This document shows, one piece after another, positions 45,892 through 54,961 of a stretch of DNA of 64,000 nt; the first letter of the stretch is position 1, and each line of letters begins with the position of its first letter. A program made the translations under genes and the position numbers. The notes under the pieces were generated by a model that was given only the letters and a program-made list of their open reading frames with translations, made no database searches and had not been told where the DNA came from. Location of the stretch: contig JADKGC010000003.1 in NCBI GenBank assembly GCA_016717205.1, forward strand, positions 124,001-188,000, written 5' to 3'. Source of the DNA: Candidatus Flexifilum breve (GTDB lineage: Bacteria > Chloroflexota > Anaerolineae > Aggregatilineales > Phototrophicaceae).

Positions 45892-47907
45892 TTGAAACCA
45901 GCATCGAATGACGCTCGGATTGGCCGGCGGCGCGGCCTGATTTCTGAAGACCTGATGCAGTTTCGCTGGTTGGACGACATCGCGCTCGCGCCCGATGGAT
46001 CGCGCATCGCTTACACCGTGCGCCACCCGCAGGCGGAGACGAACGGGTACACGACCCATGTGTACCTGCGCGATCTCGCCACGGGGTCGGTGCAGCGCCT
46101 GAGCTCCGGCGCGAGCACGGCGTTTGCGCTGGCGTGGAGCCGCGACAGCCAGCAGCTCGCCTACAGCTACAGCGAAGGCGGCGCGAACTCGGTGCGCGTG
46201 TGGTCGGAAAGCGGCACGCGCAGCTATCCCATCGACGGGGAGGCGTTCACCGGCACGGACTGGTCGCCAGATGGTCGGCGCCTGGTCGGCGTGCGCTGGA
46301 CGGCGATCCGCAGTGTGGATGATCGATCCTCCGCTCCCGGCATTCCCCCGCCCACGATCAAGGTGGTGCGCCGTCTGCGCTACAAACAGGATGGCAGCGG
46401 TTGGGTGCACGACCGCTTCACGCAGATCTGGACGCTCGAACTCGACACGGGCGACCTCGTCCAGCTCACCCACAGCGAATGCGACTATGCCACGCCCAAA
46501 TGGAGTCAGGCGGGCGACAAGCTCGCGTTCGTCGGCACCTCGCGCGAACAAAATATCCCGCTCGGCTACGGGCAAATCTTCATTCTCGACTACCCCGGCG
46601 GCACGCCGCGCCTGCTCCTGCCTGACTGGCAGGGATCGGCGCTCAGCCCGGTGTGGGGGGAAGACGACCGCTCCATCGCGTTTGCCGGGCACAACCTGCC
46701 GCCGCCCGTCAACCGCCGCAATTTCTGGCAGCCGCACATCGCCGATGTGGCGGCGGGGACAGCGCGCAAGCTCGGCGCTGACCTTGATGAGGAAGTCGGC
46801 AATTACGCGGTCGCCGATCAGCGCAAGGGGTTGGCCAACATCACCATGAAGTGGGCTCCCGGCGATGCGTACATCTATTTCCTGCTCACCGAACAGGGCG
46901 CGACCAACCTCTTTCGCATCACACCCGCTGGTGAGTACGAGCGGATCGTCGGCGGAAACAGCGTCACGTTTGAATACAGTCCGGCGGTCGGCGGCACGGT
47001 TGCGTATGGGCAGGCGAATCCCGCCAATCCCGGCGAACTCTATCTCTGGCACAACGGCGCGACGCAGCAGCTCTCCGACTTCAACCCGTGGCTGCGCGAC
47101 CACTACCTCTCGCCGCCGGAAGAGTACTGGTACAACGGACTCGACAGCGCGAAAGTTCACGCGTGGCTGGTCAAACCCGTCGACTTTATCGAGGGTGTTC
47201 GCTACCCGACGATTGTCTACGTGCACTGCTCCATGTTCTCATGGGACTTCAACCACGAAGTGCAGGTGTACGCCAACGCCGGGTTCGTGGTCGCGTATTT
47301 CAATCAACGCGGCACAACAGCGGGCTACGGCCAAGCGTGGACCCATGCCAGCGAAGGCGATCAAGGCGGGGCGGACTACGAAGAGATCATGCTCGGCGTG
47401 GATGAGCTGGTCAGCCGACCGTACGTGGACGCCAAGCGGCTCGGCGTGACGGGCGGGAGCTGCGGCGGCTTCATGACCAACTGGATCGTCGGGCACACTA
47501 ACCGCTTCGCCGCCGCGGTGACGCAGCGCTCGATCACCAACCAGATCAGCTTCTTCGGCACCTCGGACATCGGGCCGGAAGGCACGGAAGGCGAAACCGG
47601 GACGAACGCGTGGAAAGACCTCGACGCGAGCTGGCGGCAGTCGCCGATTGCGTATGCGGCCAATATCAACACGCCGCTGCTCATTCTCCATGCGGACGAG
47701 GACTACCGCTGTTCGCTCGATCAGGCGGAGCAGTTGTTCGCCGTGCTGCGCTGGATGGGCAAGACAGTCGAAATGGTGGTGTTTGAAGGCGAAAACCACG
47801 GTCTGACGCGCGGCGGTCGCCCTGGTAACCGCATCGAACATCAGCGGCGCATCCTCGGCTGGTTTCAGAAGTATCTCGGCGCACATGCTGGAGGGGACAC
47901 CCCATGA
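45892..47907 (+). CDS. S9-family serine peptidase (prolyl oligopeptidase/acylaminoacyl-peptidase-like)
   Basis: The protein is about 671 residues. TTG 45892 is preferred because GGGAGG lies five bases upstream and overlaps the in-frame GTG at 45886. The N-terminal ~400 residues form a WD/TolB-like beta-propeller (DIALAPDGSRIAYTVRHPQA, LSWSRDSQQ-like blades, TDWSPDGRRL). The C-terminal alpha/beta hydrolase has the nucleophile in VTGGSCGGFM (Ser523), the Asp in LHADEDYRC and the His in EGENHGLTRGG. It probably cleaves short or N-acylated peptides in the cytosol; no signal peptide is seen. Its stop overlaps the next gene by four bases. The Dpp transporter at the operon end fits a peptide-like substrate. 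Confidence 0.92.
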   Translation: MKPASNDARIGRRRGLISEDLMQFRWLDDIALAPDGSRIAYTVRHPQAETNGYTTHVYLRDLATGSVQRLSSGASTAFALAWSRDSQQLAYSYSEGGANSVRVWSESGTRSYPIDGEAFTGTDWSPDGRRLVGVRWTAIRSVDDRSSAPGIPPPTIKVVRRLRYKQDGSGWVHDRFTQIWTLELDTGDLVQLTHSECDYATPKWSQAGDKLAFVGTSREQNIPLGYGQIFILDYPGGTPRLLLPDWQGSALSPVWGEDDRSIAFAGHNLPPPVNRRNFWQPHIADVAAGTARKLGADLDEEVGNYAVADQRKGLANITMKWAPGDAYIYFLLTEQGATNLFRITPAGEYERIVGGNSVTFEYSPAVGGTVAYGQANPANPGELYLWHNGATQQLSDFNPWLRDHYLSPPEEYWYNGLDSAKVHAWLVKPVDFIEGVRYPTIVYVHCSMFSWDFNHEVQVYANAGFVVAYFNQRGTTAGYGQAWTHASEGDQGGADYEEIMLGVDELVSRPYVDAKRLGVTGGSCGGFMTNWIVGHTNRFAAAVTQRSITNQISFFGTSDIGPEGTEGETGTNAWKDLDASWRQSPIAYAANINTPLLILHADEDYRCSLDQAEQLFAVLRWMGKTVEMVVFEGENHGLTRGGRPGNRIEHQRRILGWFQKYLGAHAGGDTP

Positions 47908-48938
47908 CCTTGAAAGTGGGACAGCTAGAAGCCCAACCCGGTGAGCACGTCTTCGGCTATTTGAAGACCGCCGCGTCGCGTTCCGGTCTCAGCCCGGACT
48001 TTCCGATTCACCTCTTCGCCGGAGCCGAACCCGGCCCGACAATGCTGGTGCAGGGCGCGATTCACGGTGGGGAGATCATCGGTTCGATTGCCATTCTCAA
48101 CTTCATCGGCAAGCTCGACCCCAAAACTTTGCGCGGCAATGTGATCGCCGTGCCCGTGGTCAACCGCGTCGGCTTTGAACTCGGCGAACGCGGGTCACGG
48201 TTGGACGGCAAAGACATGAGCCGCCTGTTCCCCGGCAAGAAGAACGGCAGCGTGACCGATCAGGCGGCCTATGTGTACTTCGAGGAAGTCATCCGGCAGG
48301 CAAACGTGATGGTCGACTTCCACGCGGGGGCGCGGACGGCCTATGAGCGTTACGTGCTGTTCAGCGCGGAAGCCGACCCAAACAATCTGACCGAACTGGA
48401 AAAGATGCGGCGCAAGCTGGTGGTCGCCTTCGGGCTGGATCAGGCGGCGTTCTTCCCGCCGGGGACGTTCGGCAATAACTCCGCCAAAGAAGCGATTGAT
48501 GGCGCGGGGGTCGCGCAGATCACGCTGGAGTTCGGCGGCGGCACAGGCTGGTTCAAGAATGGCGCGGACAATGTGCGCGACGCGGAACGGGGCATCTGGA
48601 ACATTCTGAAGTCAATGCGCATTATCGATGGCGCATTCGAGGCCGACGGCGACCTGTGCACCGTCTATAACGCGGGCGTGGTCATCTGGAAGCCCGACGT
48701 TGACGGGCTGTTCGTGCGGCTGAAGGCGTTCCGCGACGAGCTCAAAGCGGGTGATGTGTATGGTCAGCTCCTTGACCCCTACACGGGTGACGTGTTAGCG
48801 GACATGAAAACACCGAAGGACGGTATCGTCATCCCGAGCGGGCAGGAATGGCCGACGGTCGGCGCGACCTCGATTGGCATTCTCGGCACGATTGACCGTG
48901 TGGAAGACCGCCGCACCGCCGATCTATATGTGTACTAG
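47904..48938 (+). CDS. Succinylglutamate desuccinylase/aspartoacylase-family deacylase, copy 2
   Basis: The protein is 344 residues and intact. It keeps all expected zinc and catalytic residues: VQGAIHGGEIIGS (His54, Glu57), MVDFHAGARTAY (His140) and the Glu of ITLEFGGGTGWF. The C-terminal domain (AGVVIWKPDVDGLFV, then AGDVYGQLLDPYTGDVLADM) is the lipoyl-like beta fold seen in this family. It should remove an acyl group from a small amino-acid derivative, as DoeB and AstE do. It overlaps the S9 peptidase stop by four bases and is followed after eight bases by a third family member without the metal ligands. Confidence 0.92.
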   Translation: MTLKVGQLEAQPGEHVFGYLKTAASRSGLSPDFPIHLFAGAEPGPTMLVQGAIHGGEIIGSIAILNFIGKLDPKTLRGNVIAVPVVNRVGFELGERGSRLDGKDMSRLFPGKKNGSVTDQAAYVYFEEVIRQANVMVDFHAGARTAYERYVLFSAEADPNNLTELEKMRRKLVVAFGLDQAAFFPPGTFGNNSAKEAIDGAGVAQITLEFGGGTGWFKNGADNVRDAERGIWNILKSMRIIDGAFEADGDLCTVYNAGVVIWKPDVDGLFVRLKAFRDELKAGDVYGQLLDPYTGDVLADMKTPKDGIVIPSGQEWPTVGATSIGILGTIDRVEDRRTADLYVY

Positions 48939-48946
48939 GAGCGCTG

Positions 48947-49933
48947 ATGATGAAGATCGGAACGATTGAAGCTCAACCCGGGTCGAAGGCCTACGGCGCA
49001 TTCAAGTTCGGCGAAACGCACGGGCGCTTTGACGTGCACATCCCCCTGCACCTCGTAGTCGGCGCGCAACCCGGTCCCATGCTGGTCGTACAGGCAGGCG
49101 CGAGCGGTCTGGAGATCGAACCGTCGCTGATTCTGCCGCAGATCGTCAAAGCCATTGATCCCGCGCAATTAGCGGGGACGCTGGTCGTCGTCCCGCTGAT
49201 GAACACGTCCGGCTTTGAATTTGAGCAGGAAACGAGCGTCTGGGATGAGAAGCATCTCAACCGGGTCGGGCGCGGTAACCCGGCGGGCACAGTCAGCGAG
49301 CAGTTGATCGACGCGTACTACCGCGCGGTGATCGCGAAGGCAGACGCGCTCATCGACATCCGCACCGGATCGCAGTGGGGCTACTACCGCTACGCGGGCG
49401 TGTATACGACGAGCACAAGCGACACTTCTAAAGCGCTGGCGCTGGCGCTCGGACTGCCGCAGGTCGTGCTTGGACAGCCCGCCGACTCTTCGATGGCGTA
49501 CGAGGCGGCACAGGACGGCAAAGCGGTCGTCGCCGCGTACATCGGCGGTGGCCCCGGTTTGCGCGACTACCGCGAAGAGGATCTCGGACGCATCGAAAAC
49601 GCGGTGCTCAATGCCCTGCGTCACCTGAAGATGCTCGGCGGGGCGCTCGCTTATGAATCGACCTCCGTGCAGGTGATCGCAGCGCACACCTTCATCAAGC
49701 CGGACGGCGAACGCGGCTTCACCTTCATGCATACCGCCAAGCGCGGGACACAGGTACAGGCGGGCGAAGAACTCGGCTATGTGCGGCATCCGTTCACGGG
49801 CACAGTCGCACAGCGCATCACCGCCCCACGTGCCGGGGTAGTCGTGCACGCGGGCGCGTCGTGGCCGCTGCCGCTGGAAGATCACATTCTTGCCATTCTC
49901 GGGGATCTGCAAGCTGAAGTTGCTGTGCCTTAA
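48947..49933 (+). CDS. AstE/AspA-family paralogue without zinc ligands, copy 3 (probable pseudoenzyme)
   Basis: The protein is 328 residues and aligns end to end with copy 2. In copy 2's first metal motif it has VQAGASGLEIEPS (His replaced by Ser53; Glu56 kept). In the second it has ALIDIRTGSQ (His replaced by Arg139). The catalytic ELGG/EFGG motif has become AYIGGGPG, so the Glu is lost. Both histidines and the general base are gone, so zinc-dependent deacylation is unlikely. The C-terminal domain is intact (FMHTAKRGTQVQAGEELGYV). It is eight bases behind copy 2 with AGGAG before the ATG. It may form a mixed oligomer with copy 2 or bind a ligand. Confidence 0.8.
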   Translation: MMKIGTIEAQPGSKAYGAFKFGETHGRFDVHIPLHLVVGAQPGPMLVVQAGASGLEIEPSLILPQIVKAIDPAQLAGTLVVVPLMNTSGFEFEQETSVWDEKHLNRVGRGNPAGTVSEQLIDAYYRAVIAKADALIDIRTGSQWGYYRYAGVYTTSTSDTSKALALALGLPQVVLGQPADSSMAYEAAQDGKAVVAAYIGGGPGLRDYREEDLGRIENAVLNALRHLKMLGGALAYESTSVQVIAAHTFIKPDGERGFTFMHTAKRGTQVQAGEELGYVRHPFTGTVAQRITAPRAGVVVHAGASWPLPLEDHILAILGDLQAEVAVP

Positions 49934-49976
49934 TGAGATTGACTACCTAACTCACGAACAGGAGCACACCACCTCT

Positions 49977-51132
49977 ATGTTGACCCATGACTCACTCAAG
50001 CGCGACGTCGCCCGCCGCGTCGAACGCATTCAGGCGATGATGAAAGAGAAAGACCTCGGCGCGCTGATCATCGTCGGTCAGGCGCAGCCGGGCGGCATCG
50101 GCGCGATTCGCTATATCACGCACGCGCACATCTGGGGCGGCGCAGCCTACGCCGTGCTCGGCGCGGATGATCCGCATCCGTGGCTGCAGGTGTGGAGCTC
50201 GTATCAGTCGATGTGGAGCCGCAACGAAACGACCACCCTGCCCGACCGCGTCGAATCGCCAGACAACATCGTCGCGCGCACCACAAACCTCGCGAAAGAC
50301 TACGCGGGCGCGAATAAGCGCATCGGCATGGTGAACATGAACAAGCTGATGCCCGTTGGGGAGCACGCGAAATTCGTCAAGGCGCTGGAAGGCTACGAAC
50401 TCGTTGAAGTCTCCGCCGCGTATGACGCCATTCGCCAGATCAAAACGCCGTTCGAACTGGAAGCCATCCAGCAGAACGGAGCGATCCTCGATGCGGCGAT
50501 GGATGTGTATCGTGAGTATGCGCGGGTCGGCGCGCGCTACTGGGATGTGTGCGCGGCAGTCGAAGGCTATATCAAGGCGTTTGGCGGCTTCTGGGGACGC
50601 ACCAAAGTGTCGACCGACCTGTCACCGTACACCGTGCCGACGCACAAGGATCGGCGCATGGCCGAAGACGACATCATGAACTTCGAGATCGTCTATGAGT
50701 CGCCGTGGGGCTACTGGCTGGAAATGACGACCGTCTTCTCGTTCAAGCCCCTGCCCAAAGATGTGCAGGCGATGTACGACGGCTATCTGCTGGCGGTCGA
50801 AAATTCGGCGGCAGCGGCCAAGACGGGCAACACCTTCCGCATGATCTCTGATGCCAACGACAAAACACTGCGCGATCTCGGTTTCCCCGGTCGTCGGCAA
50901 GCACACGCCCGATTGTCACAGCACCGGGCTGGACGGCAGCGATGGTCCCAGTACAGCCAGCAACCCCGATTTTGTGTTGAAATCGAACATGGTGTTGTCG
51001 TTCCATCCGGGGACAATTCTGGAGAATGATCGCGGTTTTCTGATTTCAGATAATTTTCTGGTGACGCCGGAAGGTGCGGTGCGGTTGTCGCCGCACAGCG
51101 CCAGCCGCTACTACATGCGGTTGGAAGCCTAG
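49977..51132 (+). CDS. M24-family (creatinase/ectoine-hydrolase-like) protein, frameshifted near the end
   Basis: It starts at ATG 49977 (AGGAG upstream). The N-domain (RRVERIQAMMKEKDLGALII) and the pita-bread C-domain are typical of M24. At 50885-50888 one extra C in CCCC shifts the frame. Correcting it gives FPVVGKHTPDCHSTGLDGSD, then LSFHPGTILENDRGFLISDN and the LSPHSASRYYMRLEA end, about 384 residues. The usual metal-ligand set (D, D, H, E, E) is not kept: the regions read NFEIVYESPWGYWLEM, SFHPG and LISDN. This resembles metal-free M24 members such as creatinase or ectoine hydrolase (DoeA) more than Xaa-Pro peptidases. Being next to AstE/DoeB-like genes fits a ring-opening hydrolase. The substrate is unproven. 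Confidence 0.78.
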
Positions 51133-51322
51133 TGGGCGTTTGAGTTCGGTAGGTCGGCAGGGGAACACCCAACAGTAAACTTGGCGGTTTCGTAGGTGTT
51201 TCCCCGCCTGTTAAGACGTGCAGCCCAGCCCGTATAGAGGAGGTGATGCCTATCTCGGGAGCCTAGGATAGCAGAGACGCGGATTTAAGTCAGTATTGTC
51301 TTTTAGCCTTGGAGCCAGAAAC

Positions 51323-52912
51323 ATGAACGTACAGCCCCGTACACGAATCGTCGCTGTAATCCTCCTACTGGTCATGTCCGTCGTTCTGACTGTGCAGCCT
51401 TTGATTGCGCAGGACGACGTCACTGAGTTTGTGTTCGCGCATTCCGGTCCGATCCGCACGATGGATGCGCCCGTTACTTGGTTTGGCTCAACCCATTGGC
51501 TGACCAACGGCTTGTACGACTGTCTCATCTGGCGTGCCGCCGATGGGAACGGCTATGTCGGACAGGCCGCGGAGAGCTGGGAAAATATCGATGACCTCAC
51601 CTGGCGTTTCCACCTGCGCGAAGGGTTGACCTTCCAGAATGGTGAACCGCTGGATGCCGAAGCCGTCAAGTGGAACCTGGACCGCGTGCGCACGCGCGAA
51701 GATTTCCTGGTCTATCCGCAGTGGCAGTTCATCGCCGAAGTGGTCGTGGTGGATCCGGTGACGGTCGATGTCATCACGGTGAGCCCGCATCCCTACTTTG
51801 AATACGACGTGAGCTACAACGGCTGCGAACTGCTGCCGCCCGGCTACATGGAAGAAGTCGGCGAAGAAGAATTCGCGCGCACGCCCGTGGGTTCCGGCCC
51901 GTATAAGCTCGTGGAATTCACCGAAAGCGACCGCTACGTCTTTGAAGCGTGGGATGGCTATTGGGCTGGCCCGCCCGCCGTCGACCGCGTGATCTATCAG
52001 GTCATCCCGGAAGCCTCGGCACAGGTCGCTGCCCTGCTGGCGGGTCAGGTAGACATGATCCCCGCCGTGCCGGTCTCGGATGTGGGTCTGCTGGAAGGCA
52101 CGGAGGGAGTTTCGGTCGTCCGCGAAACGTCCAACCGCATTACGAGCTTCTATCTCCGTGTCGAAACGGAAACGGGCGCGGTCGCCACGACCTACCCGGA
52201 TTTCGTCCCGGCCACCGTTGATAACAACATCCGCCTCGCCATCAGCCATGCGCTCGACCGCGATCTGCTGGCCGAAGTTCAGGGTTCGGCGCACGCCCGG
52301 CTGGGCCGCGTGTGCGATTACTATCCGGAAGGCTCCGTAGGCAATATCGACGATCCGGAATTCATCAGCGCGTGGTACAACCCGGATACAGCGCGGCAGC
52401 TCTTAGCGGATGCCGGTTTCGCCGCGGGTGAAGGCCCCACGATCTATATTGACGCGCCGACCTTCCAGTTCGGCAACGAAAAGGAAGTCGCGGAAGTCGC
52501 CGCGGCCATGCTCGAAGAAGTCGGCTTCACGGTCGAACTGAACGTGCTGGATACGTCTGCTTATTCGGAACAGATCACGTCGGGCGGCAACAACCGCGAC
52601 ATGATGCTGACGACGCTCGGCTGCACGCCGTCGTTGGTACCCTCGTTCTATCGCTGTGACTGGGTGCAGGCGAACTACAATGTCTGCGTGGAAGAATGGG
52701 ATCAGCTCGGTGGCGAAATCCTGACGACGGTCGACCCGGATGCGCGGTTGGCGCTGTGGGAACAGTGGTGGGACACCTACCTGAACTACGCTCAGACGAT
52801 CTCACTCTATGAAATAGATAGTGTCATCGCCTACAACTCCGCGGAGTTCGAATTCACGCCGCGCAAGGATGGCTGGTTCACGTTCCGTGACCTCCGTCCG
52901 GCTGGCAGCTAG
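51323..52912 (+). CDS. ABC transporter substrate-binding protein, DppA/OppA type (SBP family 5)
   Basis: The protein is about 529 residues from ATG 51323 (TTGGAG upstream). The signal peptide (TRIVAVILLLVMSVVLTVQP) is followed by LIAQDDVTEF. Family-5 motifs are present: GPIRTMDAPVTWFGSTHWLT, SWENIDDLTWRFHLREGLTF and FQNGEPLDAEAVKWNLDRVR, each within the first ~150 residues, then GSGPYKLVEF. It captures peptides, opines or amino-acid derivatives outside the cell. No lipobox cysteine is visible. It opens the transporter part of the GntR-led operon, after the M24 gene, and a stem-loop separates it from the first permease gene. Confidence 0.92.
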   Translation: MNVQPRTRIVAVILLLVMSVVLTVQPLIAQDDVTEFVFAHSGPIRTMDAPVTWFGSTHWLTNGLYDCLIWRAADGNGYVGQAAESWENIDDLTWRFHLREGLTFQNGEPLDAEAVKWNLDRVRTREDFLVYPQWQFIAEVVVVDPVTVDVITVSPHPYFEYDVSYNGCELLPPGYMEEVGEEEFARTPVGSGPYKLVEFTESDRYVFEAWDGYWAGPPAVDRVIYQVIPEASAQVAALLAGQVDMIPAVPVSDVGLLEGTEGVSVVRETSNRITSFYLRVETETGAVATTYPDFVPATVDNNIRLAISHALDRDLLAEVQGSAHARLGRVCDYYPEGSVGNIDDPEFISAWYNPDTARQLLADAGFAAGEGPTIYIDAPTFQFGNEKEVAEVAAAMLEEVGFTVELNVLDTSAYSEQITSGGNNRDMMLTTLGCTPSLVPSFYRCDWVQANYNVCVEEWDQLGGEILTTVDPDARLALWEQWWDTYLNYAQTISLYEIDSVIAYNSAEFEFTPRKDGWFTFRDLRPAGS

Positions 52913-52922
52913 ATCGGCATGA

Positions 52923-52962
52923 GAGCGGGGCAGCGCCGGAACGTGCGTGCGCTGCCCTGCTC
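52923..52962 (+). repeat. 14-bp stem-loop between DppA- and DppB-type genes
   Basis: GAGCGGGGCAGCGC (52923-52936) pairs with GCGCTGCCCTGCTC (52949-52962), 13 Watson-Crick pairs plus one G-T, over a 12-base loop. No T tract follows. It sits eleven bases after the binding-protein stop, as for the hairpins at 18720 and 62297. Confidence 0.75.
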
Positions 52963-52985
52963 TGCTTTCACCTAGAGGAGATGCG

Positions 52986-53903
52986 ATGCGCGCTCTTGTC
53001 ATGCGGCGACTGCTGGAAATGGCGCTGACGCTGTTTATTGTCTCGCTGCTCGTGTTCTTCATGGTGCGTCTGAAAGGCGATCCCATTTCGGTGATGGCGC
53101 CCCCGACGTTCAATCAGGAGCAGATCGCGGGGCTGCGGGCGGCGTGGGGTTTCGACAAACCGCTGGTTGAGCAGTACGTACTCTTTTTGAGTAAGGCGGT
53201 GACGGGCGACTTCGGGCAGTCGATTCAGGCACGCCGTCCGGCGATGGAGCTGGTTTTCGAGCGCCTCGGCTACACCTATTTGCTGGCGGCGGCGTCCGCG
53301 CTGCTCGGGTTAGTGATCGCCCTGCCCCTCGGCATCTTGTCCGCCGTCCGACGCAACGGCGCCATCGATGTGGTCAGTTCGGCATTAGCCTCGCTCGGCA
53401 ATGCCATGCCCAATTTCTGGTTGGGTTTGATGTTGATCATCATTTTTTCGGTCAACCTGCGGATTTTGCCTGCCTTTGGCGCGCTGGAGCCAGCGGCGAT
53501 CATTATGCCCGCGGTGACACTGGCAGTGGGCACGGCGGCGCGCCTGTCGCGGATCACACGTTCGGCCATGCTGGAAGTCCTCAGTCAGGACTACATTCGG
53601 ACAGCGCAGAGCAAAGGTCTCAGCCAGCAGTTGGTACTGTATCGCCATGCGCTGCGCAATGCGCTCATCCCGATTGTAACGGTGTTCGGGCTGCAGCTCG
53701 GTTGGTTACTCGGCGGTTCGGTCGTGGTCGAGAGCGTCTTTTCATGGCCGGGACTTGGGCGCCTGATGATCGAATCGATTAACGTGCGCGACATCACCGT
53801 CGTGCAGGCGGGCTTGTTCTGGTTCGCCCTATCCTTTCTTGTGATTAATCTCGTGATCGATGTGTTGTATGTCTACCTCGATCCGCGTATTCACTATAAC
53901 TAG
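52986..53903 (+). CDS. Dipeptide-type ABC transporter permease, DppB-like
   Basis: The protein is about 305 residues from ATG 52986 (AGAGGAG upstream; the ATG at 52947 lies in the stem-loop). A first membrane helix (MALTLFIVSLLVFFMV) is followed by the DppB-type outside stretch with AAWGFDKPLVEQYVLFL and GDFGQSI. Five more hydrophobic segments follow, plus the EAA-like loop LSQDYIRTAQSKGLSQQLVL and the C-terminal VIDVLYVYLDPRI. It forms the membrane channel with the DppC partner 12 bases downstream. Confidence 0.92.
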   Translation: MRALVMRRLLEMALTLFIVSLLVFFMVRLKGDPISVMAPPTFNQEQIAGLRAAWGFDKPLVEQYVLFLSKAVTGDFGQSIQARRPAMELVFERLGYTYLLAAASALLGLVIALPLGILSAVRRNGAIDVVSSALASLGNAMPNFWLGLMLIIIFSVNLRILPAFGALEPAAIIMPAVTLAVGTAARLSRITRSAMLEVLSQDYIRTAQSKGLSQQLVLYRHALRNALIPIVTVFGLQLGWLLGGSVVVESVFSWPGLGRLMIESINVRDITVVQAGLFWFALSFLVINLVIDVLYVYLDPRIHYN

Positions 53904-53915
53904 AGAGCAGAAACT

Positions 53916-54839
53916 GTGGAAGCCAAGGATGAGCGGGTGATTGTCCCCAAAATCGCTGTGGGTTTCGGCGGCAGACAACGCCGCAGCAGTTTGGGATCGT
54001 TCTGGCGATCACTGCGGCGCAACCCGGTCGGGCTGATCGGCTTCATCATCGTGACGATCGTCGTCCTGCTCGCGCTGTTCGGAACGCTGATCGTCCCGCA
54101 CGATCCCACCGAGAATAATCTGCGCGCGCGCTTCAAAGAACCGGGCTATACCGATACGAACGGCAGCTACTGGCTCGGCACCGATCAGCTTGGACGCGAC
54201 ATTTACAGCCGCATGATCGTCGGCAGCACCGTCTCCGTGCTGGTCGGCGTGGTGTCGGTCGCCATCGCTGGAACCATCGGCGTACTGGTCGGGCTGGTCG
54301 CGGGCTTCTTCGGTGGGTGGATCGACAACGTGCTCATGCGCCTCGCGGATGGTTTTCTGAGCATCCCCTTCATCATCCTCGTCGTAGCGATTTCCGGCGT
54401 GCTCAGTCCCGGCCTCGGCACACTGATGTTGATCCTCGGCCTGACCGGGTGGGTTACCTATGCCCGCGTCATCCGCGCCGAGGTGTTGAAGGCGCGCGAG
54501 ATGGAATACGTCGTCGCCGCCTATGCGATTGGTCAGCGCCGCGTATGGGTGATGTTGAACCACATTCTGCCCAACGTCGTTTCGACGGCGATCGTGCTCG
54601 CAGCCTCGCAGGTCGGCGTGACCATTCTGGCGGAGTCTTCGCTCAGTTTTCTTGGGCTCGGCGTCAAGTCGCCGACCGTGACGTGGGGGTTGATGCTCGC
54701 GGATGGTCGCCAGTACATCAACAGCGCGTGGTGGATGACCACTTTTCCGGGGATCGCGATCACGATCACGGTGTTGGGCGTGGTTTTCCTCGGCGACTGG
54801 CTGCGGGATGTGCTCGATCCACGCATGCGTGGGCGGTGA
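53916..54839 (+). CDS. Dipeptide-type ABC transporter permease, DppC-like
   Basis: The protein is 307 residues from GTG 53916. A cytosolic N-tail (RRSSLGSFWRSLRRNPVGLI) precedes the first membrane helix. DppC features are LIVPHDPTENNLRARFKEPG, YWLGTDQLGRDIYSRMI, the EAA-like loop REMEYVVAAYAIGQRRVWVM and a C-terminal GDWLRDVLDPRM. It is the last gene of the co-directional run. The expected DppD/DppF ATPases are not in this window downstream, so the ATPase must come from elsewhere. Confidence 0.92.
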   Translation: MEAKDERVIVPKIAVGFGGRQRRSSLGSFWRSLRRNPVGLIGFIIVTIVVLLALFGTLIVPHDPTENNLRARFKEPGYTDTNGSYWLGTDQLGRDIYSRMIVGSTVSVLVGVVSVAIAGTIGVLVGLVAGFFGGWIDNVLMRLADGFLSIPFIILVVAISGVLSPGLGTLMLILGLTGWVTYARVIRAEVLKAREMEYVVAAYAIGQRRVWVMLNHILPNVVSTAIVLAASQVGVTILAESSLSFLGLGVKSPTVTWGLMLADGRQYINSAWWMTTFPGIAITITVLGVVFLGDWLRDVLDPRMRGR

Positions 54840-54961
54840 ATCGTTCGGTGGTGAAACAGCCTTTTAGGTCAAAAATCCGATTGGCGCTATCAGCATGACG
54901 AGCTGCACAACCAGCGAGATCAAAGATCATGTAGTTCGAGGAACTCAAGCGCTCCCGGTCG

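Noticed and set aside
45835..47226. 463-codon open frame on the minus strand
   Set aside because: Antisense to the S9 peptidase gene. No domain features, and the sense strand has catalytic motifs.
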